Assembly: GCA_002339085.1 (NCBI GenBank)
Contig: DDDX01000019.1
Span: 1 to 7,955 of the forward strand
From: Cellvibrionales bacterium UBA1969
Lineage (GTDB): Bacteria > Pseudomonadota > Gammaproteobacteria > Pseudomonadales > UBA7434
Direction: 5' to 3'
Length of the DNA stretch: 7,955 nucleotides
Positions 1 through 6,434 of this stretch are shown piece by piece. The notes under the pieces are model-generated. The model saw only the letters and a list, made by a program, of their open reading frames with translations. It searched no databases and was not told where the DNA came from. Every line of letters begins with the position of its first letter. Position 1 is the stretch's first letter. A program made the translations under genes and the position numbers.

Positions 1-87
1 ACAAAATGGGAAGATGTACCCGAAGATTGGGAATGCCCTGAGTGCGGCATTAGTAAGTTTGATTTTGAAATGTTGGAAATTGATTAA
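1..87 (+). CDS. Rubredoxin, C-terminal part (5' end outside window)
   Basis: Small iron electron carrier of the cytoplasm. The reading frame is open from base 1 and ends at TAA 85-87, giving 28 residues. They contain WEDVPEDW followed by CPECG and a short acidic tail (FDFEMLEID). This is the second half of the rubredoxin fold: the second CPxCG knuckle supplies two of the four Cys ligands of the single Fe, and a Phe-rich acidic C-terminus follows. The first CxxC knuckle would lie upstream of the window. Rubredoxins commonly pass electrons to alkane hydroxylases or oxygen/peroxide reductases, but nothing here shows the partner. The family call is firm for so short a piece; a rubredoxin domain at the end of a larger protein cannot be excluded. 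Confidence 0.88.
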   Translation, partial: TKWEDVPEDWECPECGISKFDFEMLEID

Positions 88-96
88 AAGATTACC

Positions 97-116
97 GATT
101 TAAGAAATCTCTTTTT
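97..116 (+). terminator. Possible weak intrinsic terminator after rubredoxin
   Basis: A 5-bp AT-rich stem, GATTT (97-101) and AAATC (105-109), has a 3-base loop and is followed by TTTTT at 112-116, ten bases after the rubredoxin stop. The stem is short and weak. It also overlaps the -35 of the candidate promoter for the next gene. Confidence 0.3.
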
Positions 117-127
117 ATAAATATAAT
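99..127 (+). promoter_or_regulatory. Candidate sigma-70 promoter for the SDR gene at 160
   Basis: A perfect TATAAT lies at 122-127, with a poor -35 (TTTAAG, 99-104; 3 of 6 matches) at 17-base spacing. This would give a leader of roughly 25 bases including the GGTGAGG ribosome site at 148-154. The region is AT-rich, so a chance -10 match is possible. Confidence 0.35.
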
Positions 128-159
128 ATTCCCCTATTAATTTTTATGGTGAGGTTACA

Positions 160-822
160 ATGCAGACTGTATTGATCACTGGAGCCAATCGAGGTATTGG
201 GCTTGCTCTCGCCCAACATTACTTCAAACTTAATTTTAATGTAATTGGTGTTTGTCGACATAGCAGTGAGATGCTAAATGCTTGCACTCATAACGTCATT
301 GATGGCATCGATCTAAATTTTAATGATGCAGTTAAGTCCCTTTGTAATTCACTATCTGAGATTCCTATCGATTTACTGATTAGTAATGCTGGTATCCTGC
401 AAGACGAGCAACTAGATTCGCTTGATCTTGTTAGTATTGAAAAACAATTTCAAGTAAATGCTATAGGACCGCTTAGGCTTGTGTCTGCGTTACAAGCTAA
501 TTTGTCAGCTGGTAGTAAGATTGCCTTGATTACTAGTCGAATGGGTTCCATTGAAGACAATACATCGGGCGGCCGCTATGGTTATCGAATGTCAAAGGCG
601 GCGCTCAATGCGGCGGGTAAGTCGATGGCGAATGATTTAAAGGGTCGGGGGGTGGCGGTGGCAATCCTTCATCCTGGTTTAGTCTCAACCGCAATGATTA
701 ATTTTAATGGGCAGGTCAGCCCTGAAGATGCAGCGGCACAACTAGCTGAGCGCATAGAAGCCCTAAATTTAAAAAACACCGGCACTTTTTGGCATGCCAA
801 TGGTACTGAGCTACCTTGGTAA
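160..822 (+). CDS. C-factor-like short-chain dehydrogenase/reductase
   Basis: Cytosolic classical-type SDR of 220 aa, a single Rossmann domain using NAD(P)H; the substrate is unknown. The TGANRGIG dinucleotide-binding motif is at residues 7-14, NAG at 76-78 and the structural Asn at 100. The catalytic Ser is probably S126 in ITSRMGSI, and YRMSK gives Y142 and K146. The stretch from SRMGSI through the DN-SGG loop to the YxxxK site matches the CsgA/C-factor-like subgroup, whose members are about 220-250 aa. The start is ATG 160 with GGTGAGG five bases upstream, and the glycine motif sits at the expected distance from it. Being a lone gene before a convergent operon, it gives few clues to substrate. 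Myxococcus CsgA is known as a developmental signal or lipid enzyme, but that role should not be carried over here. Confidence 0.88.
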   Translation: MQTVLITGANRGIGLALAQHYFKLNFNVIGVCRHSSEMLNACTHNVIDGIDLNFNDAVKSLCNSLSEIPIDLLISNAGILQDEQLDSLDLVSIEKQFQVNAIGPLRLVSALQANLSAGSKIALITSRMGSIEDNTSGGRYGYRMSKAALNAAGKSMANDLKGRGVAVAILHPGLVSTAMINFNGQVSPEDAAAQLAERIEALNLKNTGTFWHANGTELPW

Positions 823-825
823 AAG

Positions 826-860
826 ACGATTCATAATGGCTATGAGCCGAGGTGAATCGT
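826..860. terminator. Hairpin between convergent genes, possible bidirectional terminator
   Basis: A perfect 8-bp inverted repeat, ACGATTCA (826-833) and TGAATCGT (853-860), encloses a second small stem GGCT/AGCC (838-841, 845-848). It starts four bases after the plus-strand SDR stop and lies 24 bases past the minus-strand dehydrogenase stop at 884. Read on the minus strand it is followed by CTTTTAC, a short U tract; on the plus strand the tail is only GTGTTT. Placement between convergent genes supports a shared terminator, and the weak U tracts lower confidence. Confidence 0.5.
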
Positions 861-883
861 GTGTTTAGAGACAGGGCTTATTG

Positions 884-2077
884 TCAAATTTCAGGGAGCC
901 CAAGCGCGCGTTTAGAAATTACATTTAATTGTACTTCTGAGCTGCCACCGGCAATTGTTAGCGCTTTATTGCTCATCCATTCATGGGTTTTTGTTTGCTC
1001 GTCTGAGCTAAAATTTTCTTTGTCCCAGCCGGCACCAGCCATACCCAGAATATCTGTGATTAGCGTATCTTTGTTAGTCTTTTCTTCGGTGCCAATGTAT
1101 TTAAATATAGTGGCAACACGCATATCAAAGTCTCCGGCCATGCCCTCTTCAAAAGCGCGCTTTTGAGTGAGCTTTATCGCTTCGTCTCGCATCATATGTT
1201 GGGCGAGCCGATCTCTAATCAAACCATCTTGTAAGCGACCATTTTCATCCATGCTCAGGTAATTCTTGGCATAGTCATCTACACTGTACTTCGGCTTTGG
1301 CATATTTTTTTCAATATCAGCCATCATGGTGCGTTCATGCACGAGCAGGGCTTTTGCTACACTCCAGCCTTTACCCACTTCACCGACCACTTGATCTTTG
1401 GGCACCTTAACGTTATCAAGGAAGGTATCACAAAAATGTGATTCTCCTGTGATTAAGGGCACTGGCCTGACCGTTATGCCGGGTGTTTCCATATCGAACA
1501 GGAGAAAAGTAATACCTTCTTGCTTGCGACCTTCATCATTAGTTCTCACTAGACAGAAGATCCAGTCAGCCTTATCACCATCGCTAGTCCATGATTTCTG
1601 ACCGTTCAGCAGATAGTGGTCACCTTTGTCTTCAGCTTTGCAGCGGAGGCTGGCAAGATCAGACCCTGACCCTGGCTCACTGTAACCCTGGCACCAGCGA
1701 ATCTCGCCGCGAGCAATTTTAGGTAGATGCTCGCGTTTTTGTTCTTCGGTGCCGTACTCGAGTAGCGCAGGACCAAGCATCCAAAGGCCGTGACCAATCA
1801 AAGGCTTGCGGCAGCTAAGGCGGTCCATCTCTTTATTTAATATTTTGGCTTCATCACTACTTAATCCAGCACCGCCATATTCTTTTGCCCACTGGGGTGC
1901 AGTCCAGCCTTTTTCTACCATTAAATCAAACCAGAGTTTGGCATCGTCACTGGGAAAGTTGAATTTTTTGCCGCCAAATACACCTTCATTACGAGATTGA
2001 GGTTTTCGCATGCTCGCAGGGCAGTTGGCTTCTAGCCATTCACTGGTTTCTTGTTTAAATTTTGATAAATCAGTCAT
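884..2077 (-). CDS. Acyl-CoA dehydrogenase, catalytic-type subunit of a likely heteromeric pair
   Basis: FAD-dependent alpha,beta-desaturation of an acyl-CoA, passing electrons to ETF; cytosolic. It is 397 aa with the ACAD fold: N-terminal helical domain (about 1-125), middle beta domain (about 126-230) and C-terminal helices. The flavin/substrate loop CQGYSEPGSGSDLASL is at 129-144 and WTSDGDKADW at 163-172. In LLVHERTMM, E248 aligns with the helix-borne catalytic Glu of isovaleryl-CoA dehydrogenase (LDLER). The usual C-terminal YEGT-Glu is absent (TIAGGSSEVQ, 374-383). The RxQFG and QxHGGxG FAD-contact motifs are also missing, and a long insert lies between helices (about 255-285). These losses fit an enzyme that works only with a partner subunit. 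The 378-aa gene lies 38 bases upstream on the same strand. It resembles PimC and FadE26-type proteins; the substrate is unresolved (dicarboxylyl, branched or sterol side chain are options). The ribosome site (GAG) is weak. Confidence 0.9.
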   Translation of the reverse strand: MTDLSKFKQETSEWLEANCPASMRKPQSRNEGVFGGKKFNFPSDDAKLWFDLMVEKGWTAPQWAKEYGGAGLSSDEAKILNKEMDRLSCRKPLIGHGLWMLGPALLEYGTEEQKREHLPKIARGEIRWCQGYSEPGSGSDLASLRCKAEDKGDHYLLNGQKSWTSDGDKADWIFCLVRTNDEGRKQEGITFLLFDMETPGITVRPVPLITGESHFCDTFLDNVKVPKDQVVGEVGKGWSVAKALLVHERTMMADIEKNMPKPKYSVDDYAKNYLSMDENGRLQDGLIRDRLAQHMMRDEAIKLTQKRAFEEGMAGDFDMRVATIFKYIGTEEKTNKDTLITDILGMAGAGWDKENFSSDEQTKTHEWMSNKALTIAGGSSEVQLNVISKRALGLPEI

Positions 2078-2115
2078 AACATTATCTCGATAATAAGAGC
2101 CGGCTAATGACGGCG

Positions 2116-3252
2116 CTAAAATTTATTAATTATGGCGAAGCGGTTTTTATGAAAACCTGAATCGCCCAGGCTTTGTATGCTGACGCGACAGCGTTTGAGA
2201 TAAAAGCCAATATCCATCTCGTCGGTTAAGCCGATGCCACCATGCATTTGCACGGCTTCGTCAGTAATCAGCCGATAACAGTCATTCGCCAAGGTTTTAG
2301 CGCTGCTAGCTACGACAGCTAGATCTTGATTTTCATCGATGGCAGCGAGTGCGTGAATGACTGCTGATTTAGCGATTTCTAATTCGGCAAACATATTGGC
2401 CGCGCGATGCTGCAATGCTTGAAACGCACCAATTTTTCGACCAAACTGTTCTCGATCTTTTAAGTATTCAACAGTCTTATCGAGCATGGCTTGTGCACCG
2501 CCTAGCATCTCAGCAGCGAGACATATTCTGCCGTGATCAAGCGTTTTATCGAGTAATCTTTGACTGTTATGGCGTTCGCCAATAATACTTTCGGTTGAAA
2601 CGGTTACATTTGAGAAATCGATATGAGCATAGTTTCGACTATCAATCATATTGACATTATTGATTTTGATGCCATCAGTAGATGGGTCAATGAGTGCTAA
2701 GGTGATGCCGTCGTTTTGATTAGATGGTTCTGCTGTGCGTAAGCTAACAATAAGTAAGTCTGCATTGGCACCCTCGGCAACAAATTTTTTGTTACCATTG
2801 ATCGTCAGTTGTTTGCCATCGATGAAGGCTTGGCACTGAATACCGTGACTTTGATGATGATTGGATTCTTCATGAGCAAGTGCTAATGTGAGTTCTCCCT
2901 CTGCTATTTTTGGGAGTAATGATTGCTGCTGATCTTCATTGCCGCCATGTATAATCGCGGCAGCGCCCAAAGCTACCGTGTTAAAGAACGGCGAGTTGGC
3001 TAATGTTTTTCCCGCCTCTTGTAAGATGGCGCCTGCACCAATGAAGCCGAAACCGAGTCCGCCAAACTGCTCAGGTATGGCGACTGCTGGCCAGCCCATC
3101 TCGATCATTTTATGCCACAGTTCCTCGCTAAAACCTTTTTCATTCGCATCATTCCTGAGTTGACGCATGAGGTTGACAGGCGCGTCGTTTTGCAAAAAGT
3201 CGCGGGCGGTGTCGCGCAACATGCGCTGTTCTTCGTTGAGTGCCAGTGGCAT
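2116..3252 (-). CDS. Acyl-CoA dehydrogenase, FAD-binding partner subunit of a likely heteromeric pair
   Basis: Acyl-CoA dehydrogenase fold, 378 aa, first gene of the two-gene operon. The N-terminal helical domain begins NEEQRMLRDTARDFL; FGGLGFGF is at 63-70. C-terminal FAD-binding motifs are intact: DREQFGRKIGAFQALQH at 266-282 and QMHGGIG at 335-341. The flavin/substrate loop is degenerate: ALAHEESNHHQS (125-136) replaces the usual TEPxxGSD. At the position of the partner's HER catalytic Glu this protein has HGR (G241), and the C-terminus has no YEGT motif (SLGDSGFHKN). On its own it is therefore unlikely to have a complete active site. The pattern matches the small or beta subunit of alpha2-beta2 enzymes (FadE27, PimD-like). 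The start is ATG 3252 with GGAG about nine bases upstream. Confidence 0.9.
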   Translation of the reverse strand: MPLALNEEQRMLRDTARDFLQNDAPVNLMRQLRNDANEKGFSEELWHKMIEMGWPAVAIPEQFGGLGFGFIGAGAILQEAGKTLANSPFFNTVALGAAAIIHGGNEDQQQSLLPKIAEGELTLALAHEESNHHQSHGIQCQAFIDGKQLTINGNKKFVAEGANADLLIVSLRTAEPSNQNDGITLALIDPSTDGIKINNVNMIDSRNYAHIDFSNVTVSTESIIGERHNSQRLLDKTLDHGRICLAAEMLGGAQAMLDKTVEYLKDREQFGRKIGAFQALQHRAANMFAELEIAKSAVIHALAAIDENQDLAVVASSAKTLANDCYRLITDEAVQMHGGIGLTDEMDIGFYLKRCRVSIQSLGDSGFHKNRFAIINKF

Positions 3253-3310
3253 AGAGGAAAACTCCGATTATAGGTCGGTTAATATTTATTTCGATGTAGA
3301 TGCTAAGCGA

Positions 3311-3339
3311 GTTAGAATTTAGGACAATGACATAATCAA
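3311..3339 (-). promoter_or_regulatory. Candidate promoter of the acyl-CoA dehydrogenase operon
   Basis: On the minus strand, TTGATT (3339-3334) and TCTAAC (3316-3311) are separated by 17 bases, each matching four of six sigma-70 consensus positions. Transcription would start near 3304, leaving a leader of about 50 bases that includes the GGAG ribosome site. No convincing operator palindrome was seen in the 186-base gap. Confidence 0.33.
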
Positions 3340-3438
3340 CCAGTAGACCGGCGTAGCTTATGAGTTTGATCGAATCGACTATTAAACGCGAAATTAAAGC
3401 TTAAATAAAGCACTAGGCTAATCATTATGTTTTTTTTC

Positions 3439-3819
3439 TTAACAGTCATCTACGGTGCTGCTAGCTCTTTCATTTAGGTAGCGAACAAACTTATTTTCTT
3501 CATCGACTAAAATAGTCGTTGGCTCAAAGGCTTTTTCAGCTAATGTAAATGCCATAATAATGACTTCGTCACCAGGGTGTATTAAGTGTGCAGCGGCACC
3601 GTTCATTTCAATCGCGCCGCTGTTGGCTTCGCCTTCTATGATATAAGTCTCTAATCGTGATCCTGATGTATTGTTGACGACGAGTACGCGCTCGTTTTTT
3701 TCCATCCCAGTCAGTTCAAGTAAGGCTTTATCAATAGTTATACTGCCCACATAGTGCAGGTCTGAGCGGGTAACCGTTGCATTATGTATTTTCGCTGAAA
3801 GATAATTTTTTAAACGCAT
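3439..3819 (-). CDS. panD: Aspartate 1-decarboxylase proenzyme (PanD)
   Basis: Pyruvoyl-dependent decarboxylation of L-aspartate to beta-alanine for pantothenate and CoA synthesis; cytosolic tetramer. It is 126 aa, the normal family length. The self-cleavage site is G25-S26 in HYVGSITID; S26 becomes the pyruvoyl group and the protein splits into short beta and longer alpha chains. Conserved K10, Y23, R55, T58-Y59 (RLETYII) and NGAAAH (73-78) are all present. Sequence around the cleavage site and the RLETYII block resembles the Bacillus-type enzyme more than E. coli PanD (YEGSCAID). It lies 46 bases after dapD, probably co-transcribed, with a modest AAGG ribosome site about ten bases before ATG 3819. 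No panB or panC is in the window. Confidence 0.95.
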   Translation of the reverse strand: MRLKNYLSAKIHNATVTRSDLHYVGSITIDKALLELTGMEKNERVLVVNNTSGSRLETYIIEGEANSGAIEMNGAAAHLIHPGDEVIIMAFTLAEKAFEPTTILVDEENKFVRYLNERASSTVDDC

Positions 3820-3865
3820 ATTGAACTAACCTTGTACTGCAAAAAAAGAAAAAGATTCTATGACG

Positions 3866-4915
3866 CTAGTTGTGACTATGCAATGCCTCATTCAGCTCAA
3901 TTGCTGATCGATTTGACTTACATTCAACGGTTCCATTGGTTGAATTACGTCTAAATAAAAGTCCTGTTTGACCATTGAGTTCTCTGGCTTTTATGAGTTT
4001 GACGGTGTTGTTGTTCTCATCGAGTAGGGTGACTTTAGTGCCAGCTGTTATATAAAGGCCAGCTTCGACCGTGCAATTATCACCAAGTGCGATACCAATG
4101 CCAGCGTTAGCGCCAATTAAGCACTGTTTGCCGACAGAGATAACAACATTGCCACCGCCAGAAAGTGTGCCCATTGTTGAGCACCCGCCGCCTAAATCTG
4201 AGCCCTCGCCAACAAACACGCCGGCAGAAACTCTGCCTTCTATCATGCTAGTCCCTGCAGTGCCGGCATTAAAATTAATAAAACCTTCATGCATAATCGT
4301 TGTACCTTCGCCCACATAAGCGCCGAGACGCACTCTTGCAGTATGGGCAATTCTAACTCCCGAAGGAACTACGTAGTCAGTCATTACAGGAAATTTATCA
4401 ATGCATTTAACGTTGAGCCAGCGACCCTCTCGCCGCGCCTCTAGCTGCTTTTCTGAAAGTTCATCTAAGTCAATTGGGCCATCATTGGTCCATGCTATAT
4501 TGGGTAAAGAGGCGAAAATCCCCTCTAAATTTATTTCGTGAGGCTTGACTAAGCGGTGTGATAGTAGGTGTAACTTAAGATATGCCTCTGGGACGGTGGT
4601 AGGTTTGTCGTCTGTTGTTAATAATGTTAAGACGGCATCTCGCTTGCTGCTTACTAATTTTGCAGCGATATTGGCAAGTTCTATTTGTTGGTGAGTCACC
4701 AAAGCATCGGCTAATTGGTTAAGGTCAGTTTCATTGAGGGGAATAACTTCATTTCCGGCATTCCATTCGATGCCGGCAATACTGACCGCTGTAATTAATT
4801 GGGCTGAGGTATCGGCATCAATATTAGCCAGTGGTTGCGGGTAGTAAACCTCTAACCATTGATCATCCTTGTTTTTAGTTCCAATTCCTAAGCTAAAGCT
4901 AAACAGTTTGGTCAT
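3866..4915 (-). CDS. dapD: 2,3,4,5-tetrahydropyridine-2,6-dicarboxylate N-succinyltransferase
   Basis: Transfers succinyl from succinyl-CoA to tetrahydrodipicolinate in the succinylase branch of lysine/meso-diaminopimelate synthesis; cytosolic trimer. It is 349 aa, close to the roughly 344-aa Pseudomonas DapD and much longer than the roughly 274-aa E. coli form. The N-terminal alpha/beta domain spans about 1-170 and contains EAYLKLHLLSHRLVKPH (110-126). A left-handed beta-helix of hexapeptide repeats follows at about 180-300, including GAYVGEGTTIMHEGF (198-212), GRVSAGVFVGEGSDLGGG (227-244) and CLIGANAGIGI (265-275). The C-terminal LFRRNS block is at 320-325. The start ATG 4915 has AGGA seven bases upstream and overlaps the end of the preceding gene by 17 bases, suggesting translational coupling. 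Confidence 0.97.
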   Translation of the reverse strand: MTKLFSFSLGIGTKNKDDQWLEVYYPQPLANIDADTSAQLITAVSIAGIEWNAGNEVIPLNETDLNQLADALVTHQQIELANIAAKLVSSKRDAVLTLLTTDDKPTTVPEAYLKLHLLSHRLVKPHEINLEGIFASLPNIAWTNDGPIDLDELSEKQLEARREGRWLNVKCIDKFPVMTDYVVPSGVRIAHTARVRLGAYVGEGTTIMHEGFINFNAGTAGTSMIEGRVSAGVFVGEGSDLGGGCSTMGTLSGGGNVVISVGKQCLIGANAGIGIALGDNCTVEAGLYITAGTKVTLLDENNNTVKLIKARELNGQTGLLFRRNSTNGTVECKSNRSAIELNEALHSHN

Positions 4916-5321
4916 TTTCGTTTCCTAGTGAAAGAGCGGTGATTGTTGACGATTCTATCGGCTTTTTGCAGTGAGCTAAATAATCTTCCTCACTGAAGCC
5001 AACAGTAATTTCATTGTTATCATTGACCAACACCGGTCTTTTTATCAAAGTTGGGTGTGCAATGAATAAATCGATAATTTCTTGGTTTGAAGCCCTGGTA
5101 TCGATAATTAACTGAACAGATTTTTCAAGTTGTTTCCAGGTCGTACTGCGCTTATTTAGCAAGAGTCTGTATGGTACTGACTTTAGCCAGCCAGCAAGCA
5201 ATGTCTTGGTAATGCCATCGACTCTAAAGTCATGGAATTCGTATTTCACGCCATTCTCTTCTAAAAGCTTTCGTGCTTTCTTCACGCTATCGCAGTTTTT
5301 AATACCGTAAATTGTGTTCAA
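4899..5321 (-). CDS. ArsC/Spx-family protein, YffB type
   Basis: Thioredoxin-fold member of the ArsC/Spx family, 140 aa; precise function unknown, possibly a glutathione-dependent thiol reductase. YGIKNCDSVKKA (5-16) carries the single N-terminal active-site Cys (C10). FHDFRVDG is at 29-36, LLNKRSTTWK at 54-63 and IKRPVL (R95) at 93-98, with GFSEEDY at 108-114. This block order is that of E. coli YffB rather than true arsenate reductases. About 20 extra residues extend past the usual 118-residue end. The start is TTG 5321: an in-frame TAA lies a few codons upstream, AAGG sits seven bases before the TTG, and the protein then begins exactly where YffB does. It is the first gene of the dapD-panD group; YffB-like genes also neighbour dap genes in other gammaproteobacteria. 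Confidence 0.88.
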   Translation of the reverse strand: MNTIYGIKNCDSVKKARKLLEENGVKYEFHDFRVDGITKTLLAGWLKSVPYRLLLNKRSTTWKQLEKSVQLIIDTRASNQEIIDLFIAHPTLIKRPVLVNDNNEITVGFSEEDYLAHCKKPIESSTITALSLGNENDQTV

Positions 5322-5372
5322 AAGTGAGCCTTATTTCGAGGTGTTATCAATGGGTGACAGGGCCTAAGCTTC

Positions 5373-5400
5373 AGTGTATTGTTTTACGCTAATTTTTAAA
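5373..5400 (-). promoter_or_regulatory. Candidate promoter for the yffB-like/dapD/panD operon
   Basis: On the minus strand, TTTAAA (5400-5395) and TACACT (5378-5373) are 16 bases apart, each with four of six consensus matches. The predicted leader is about 45 bases. It lies in the 143-base gap between divergent genes, where a promoter is required, but the AT-rich spacer makes the exact choice uncertain. Confidence 0.28.
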
Positions 5401-5464
5401 TTTTATCAGCATCTGTCGTCTTCATGACAGTGGAAAATCACCTAATAGGCTAAATTAGAGAAAA

Positions 5465-6391
5465 ATGGCAGATAAAAAGCCCATTGAGTTGCTTATTGAG
5501 ACAACGGTTGATGGCCAAAGTCCGGTTGAGCTTTTGGCTAAGTACTGTGACTTGTCTTTGGTTGAGATAAAAGCGACTATGTCAAAGGGCGCGGTTTGGG
5601 TTAAACGGCGCAATAGTCGGGCTTCTACAGCTAGCAGTCACCATCGTGCAGTCCGTTTGCGGCGAACAGGTCGTTCGCTTAATTGCGGTGATATCTTGTT
5701 AATGAATTACAATCCAACAGTGCTTGAGCTTGAGCCTTTAACGCCCTTATTGATTGAAGATCGTGGTCATTTTAGCGTTTGGAATAAGCCCGCTGGTATG
5801 CTCTGTCAAGGGAGTCGTTGGTCAGACCATACGACCTTATACCGTTGGGCTGAAATCCACCTTTCACCCCAAAGGCCAAGTTTTTTGATTCATCGCTTGG
5901 ATCGAATGACCTCGGGTTTAACTGTACTTGCACATAATAAAAAAGTTGCCGCGTATTTGGCTACGCAATTTGAAAACAGGCAAACTCGTAAGCATTATAG
6001 AGTCGTTGTCGAGGGGAATTGCCAGTTGTCATTGCCTTATACAATCAATATGCCGCTGGATGGTAAGCCCAGCGTAACGACTATTCAATCTGTGCTTGGT
6101 CGATCTGGTTCGGATATAGACCTTAATGAACCGTCATCCAATCGCTGGCCTAATGAAGCTATCTTGAGGCAATGCTCTTCGCCTTATACGGTGTTGGAAC
6201 TTGCAATACAAACGGGCCGTAAGCATCAAATTCGTCGTCACCTTTGTGCTTTAGGTTTTCCGGTTGTGGGTGATCGTCTTTATGGTCATGTTTCATCTGA
6301 AATGAATGAGACGCTTGATTTGCAATTGCAAGCTCATAAGCTAAGTTTTTTAGACCCTAATACTGATACTCGGCGTGATTATTGTGTATGA
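5465..6391 (+). CDS. RluA-family RNA pseudouridine synthase
   Basis: Converts specific uridines of rRNA or tRNA to pseudouridine; cytosolic. It is 308 aa. The N-terminal part (about 18-80) looks S4-like: SPVELLAKYCDLSLVEIKATMSKGAVWVKRR is followed by a basic stretch rich in Arg and His. The catalytic domain follows: VWNKPAGMLCQGS (105-117), motif II HRLDRMTSGLTVLA (143-156) with catalytic D146, KHYRVVVEG (176-184), and TGRKHQIRRHLCALGFPVVGDRLYG (250-274) ending with LQAHKLSF (288-295). All core motifs are intact. The post-KPAG loop (residues 114-128, containing SRWSDHT) differs from canonical RluA, RluC, RluD and TruC, so the target uridine is not assigned. The start is ATG 5465 with only a short AGAG four bases upstream. 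It is divergent from the yffB-like gene and 43 bases ahead of an SDR gene, probably co-transcribed with it. Confidence 0.9.
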   Translation: MADKKPIELLIETTVDGQSPVELLAKYCDLSLVEIKATMSKGAVWVKRRNSRASTASSHHRAVRLRRTGRSLNCGDILLMNYNPTVLELEPLTPLLIEDRGHFSVWNKPAGMLCQGSRWSDHTTLYRWAEIHLSPQRPSFLIHRLDRMTSGLTVLAHNKKVAAYLATQFENRQTRKHYRVVVEGNCQLSLPYTINMPLDGKPSVTTIQSVLGRSGSDIDLNEPSSNRWPNEAILRQCSSPYTVLELAIQTGRKHQIRRHLCALGFPVVGDRLYGHVSSEMNETLDLQLQAHKLSFLDPNTDTRRDYCV

Positions 6392-6434
6392 CTCGAGCTG
6401 ATAACAGTGATATTTGAAAAAAAAGGTAGGGATA

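Noticed and set aside
852..1166. 104-aa plus-strand open frame opposite the 397-aa dehydrogenase
   Set aside because: Antisense shadow of a well-supported gene with full ACAD motifs; its product shows no recognisable family features.
3267..3272. Perfect TATAAT on the minus strand just upstream of the 378-aa dehydrogenase gene
   Set aside because: It is only about 15 bases from the ATG; transcription from it would begin inside the GGAG ribosome site, and no -35 lies 16-18 bases upstream.
3841..3855. A-rich run between dapD and panD, which reads as a T tract on the minus strand
   Set aside because: No convincing GC-rich stem precedes it, so it is not called a terminator; dapD-panD co-transcription remains more likely.
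5413..5430. CTGTC...GACAG palindrome resembling a LexA box
   Set aside because: The CTGT and ACAG halves are 10 bases apart rather than 8, and neither flanking gene is an SOS gene.
6414..6434. Alternative TTG start for the retinol-dehydrogenase-like gene
   Set aside because: It has no ribosome site, whereas ATG 6435 follows AAGG/AGGGA at good spacing; the extra residues are just a Lys-rich run from the A tract.
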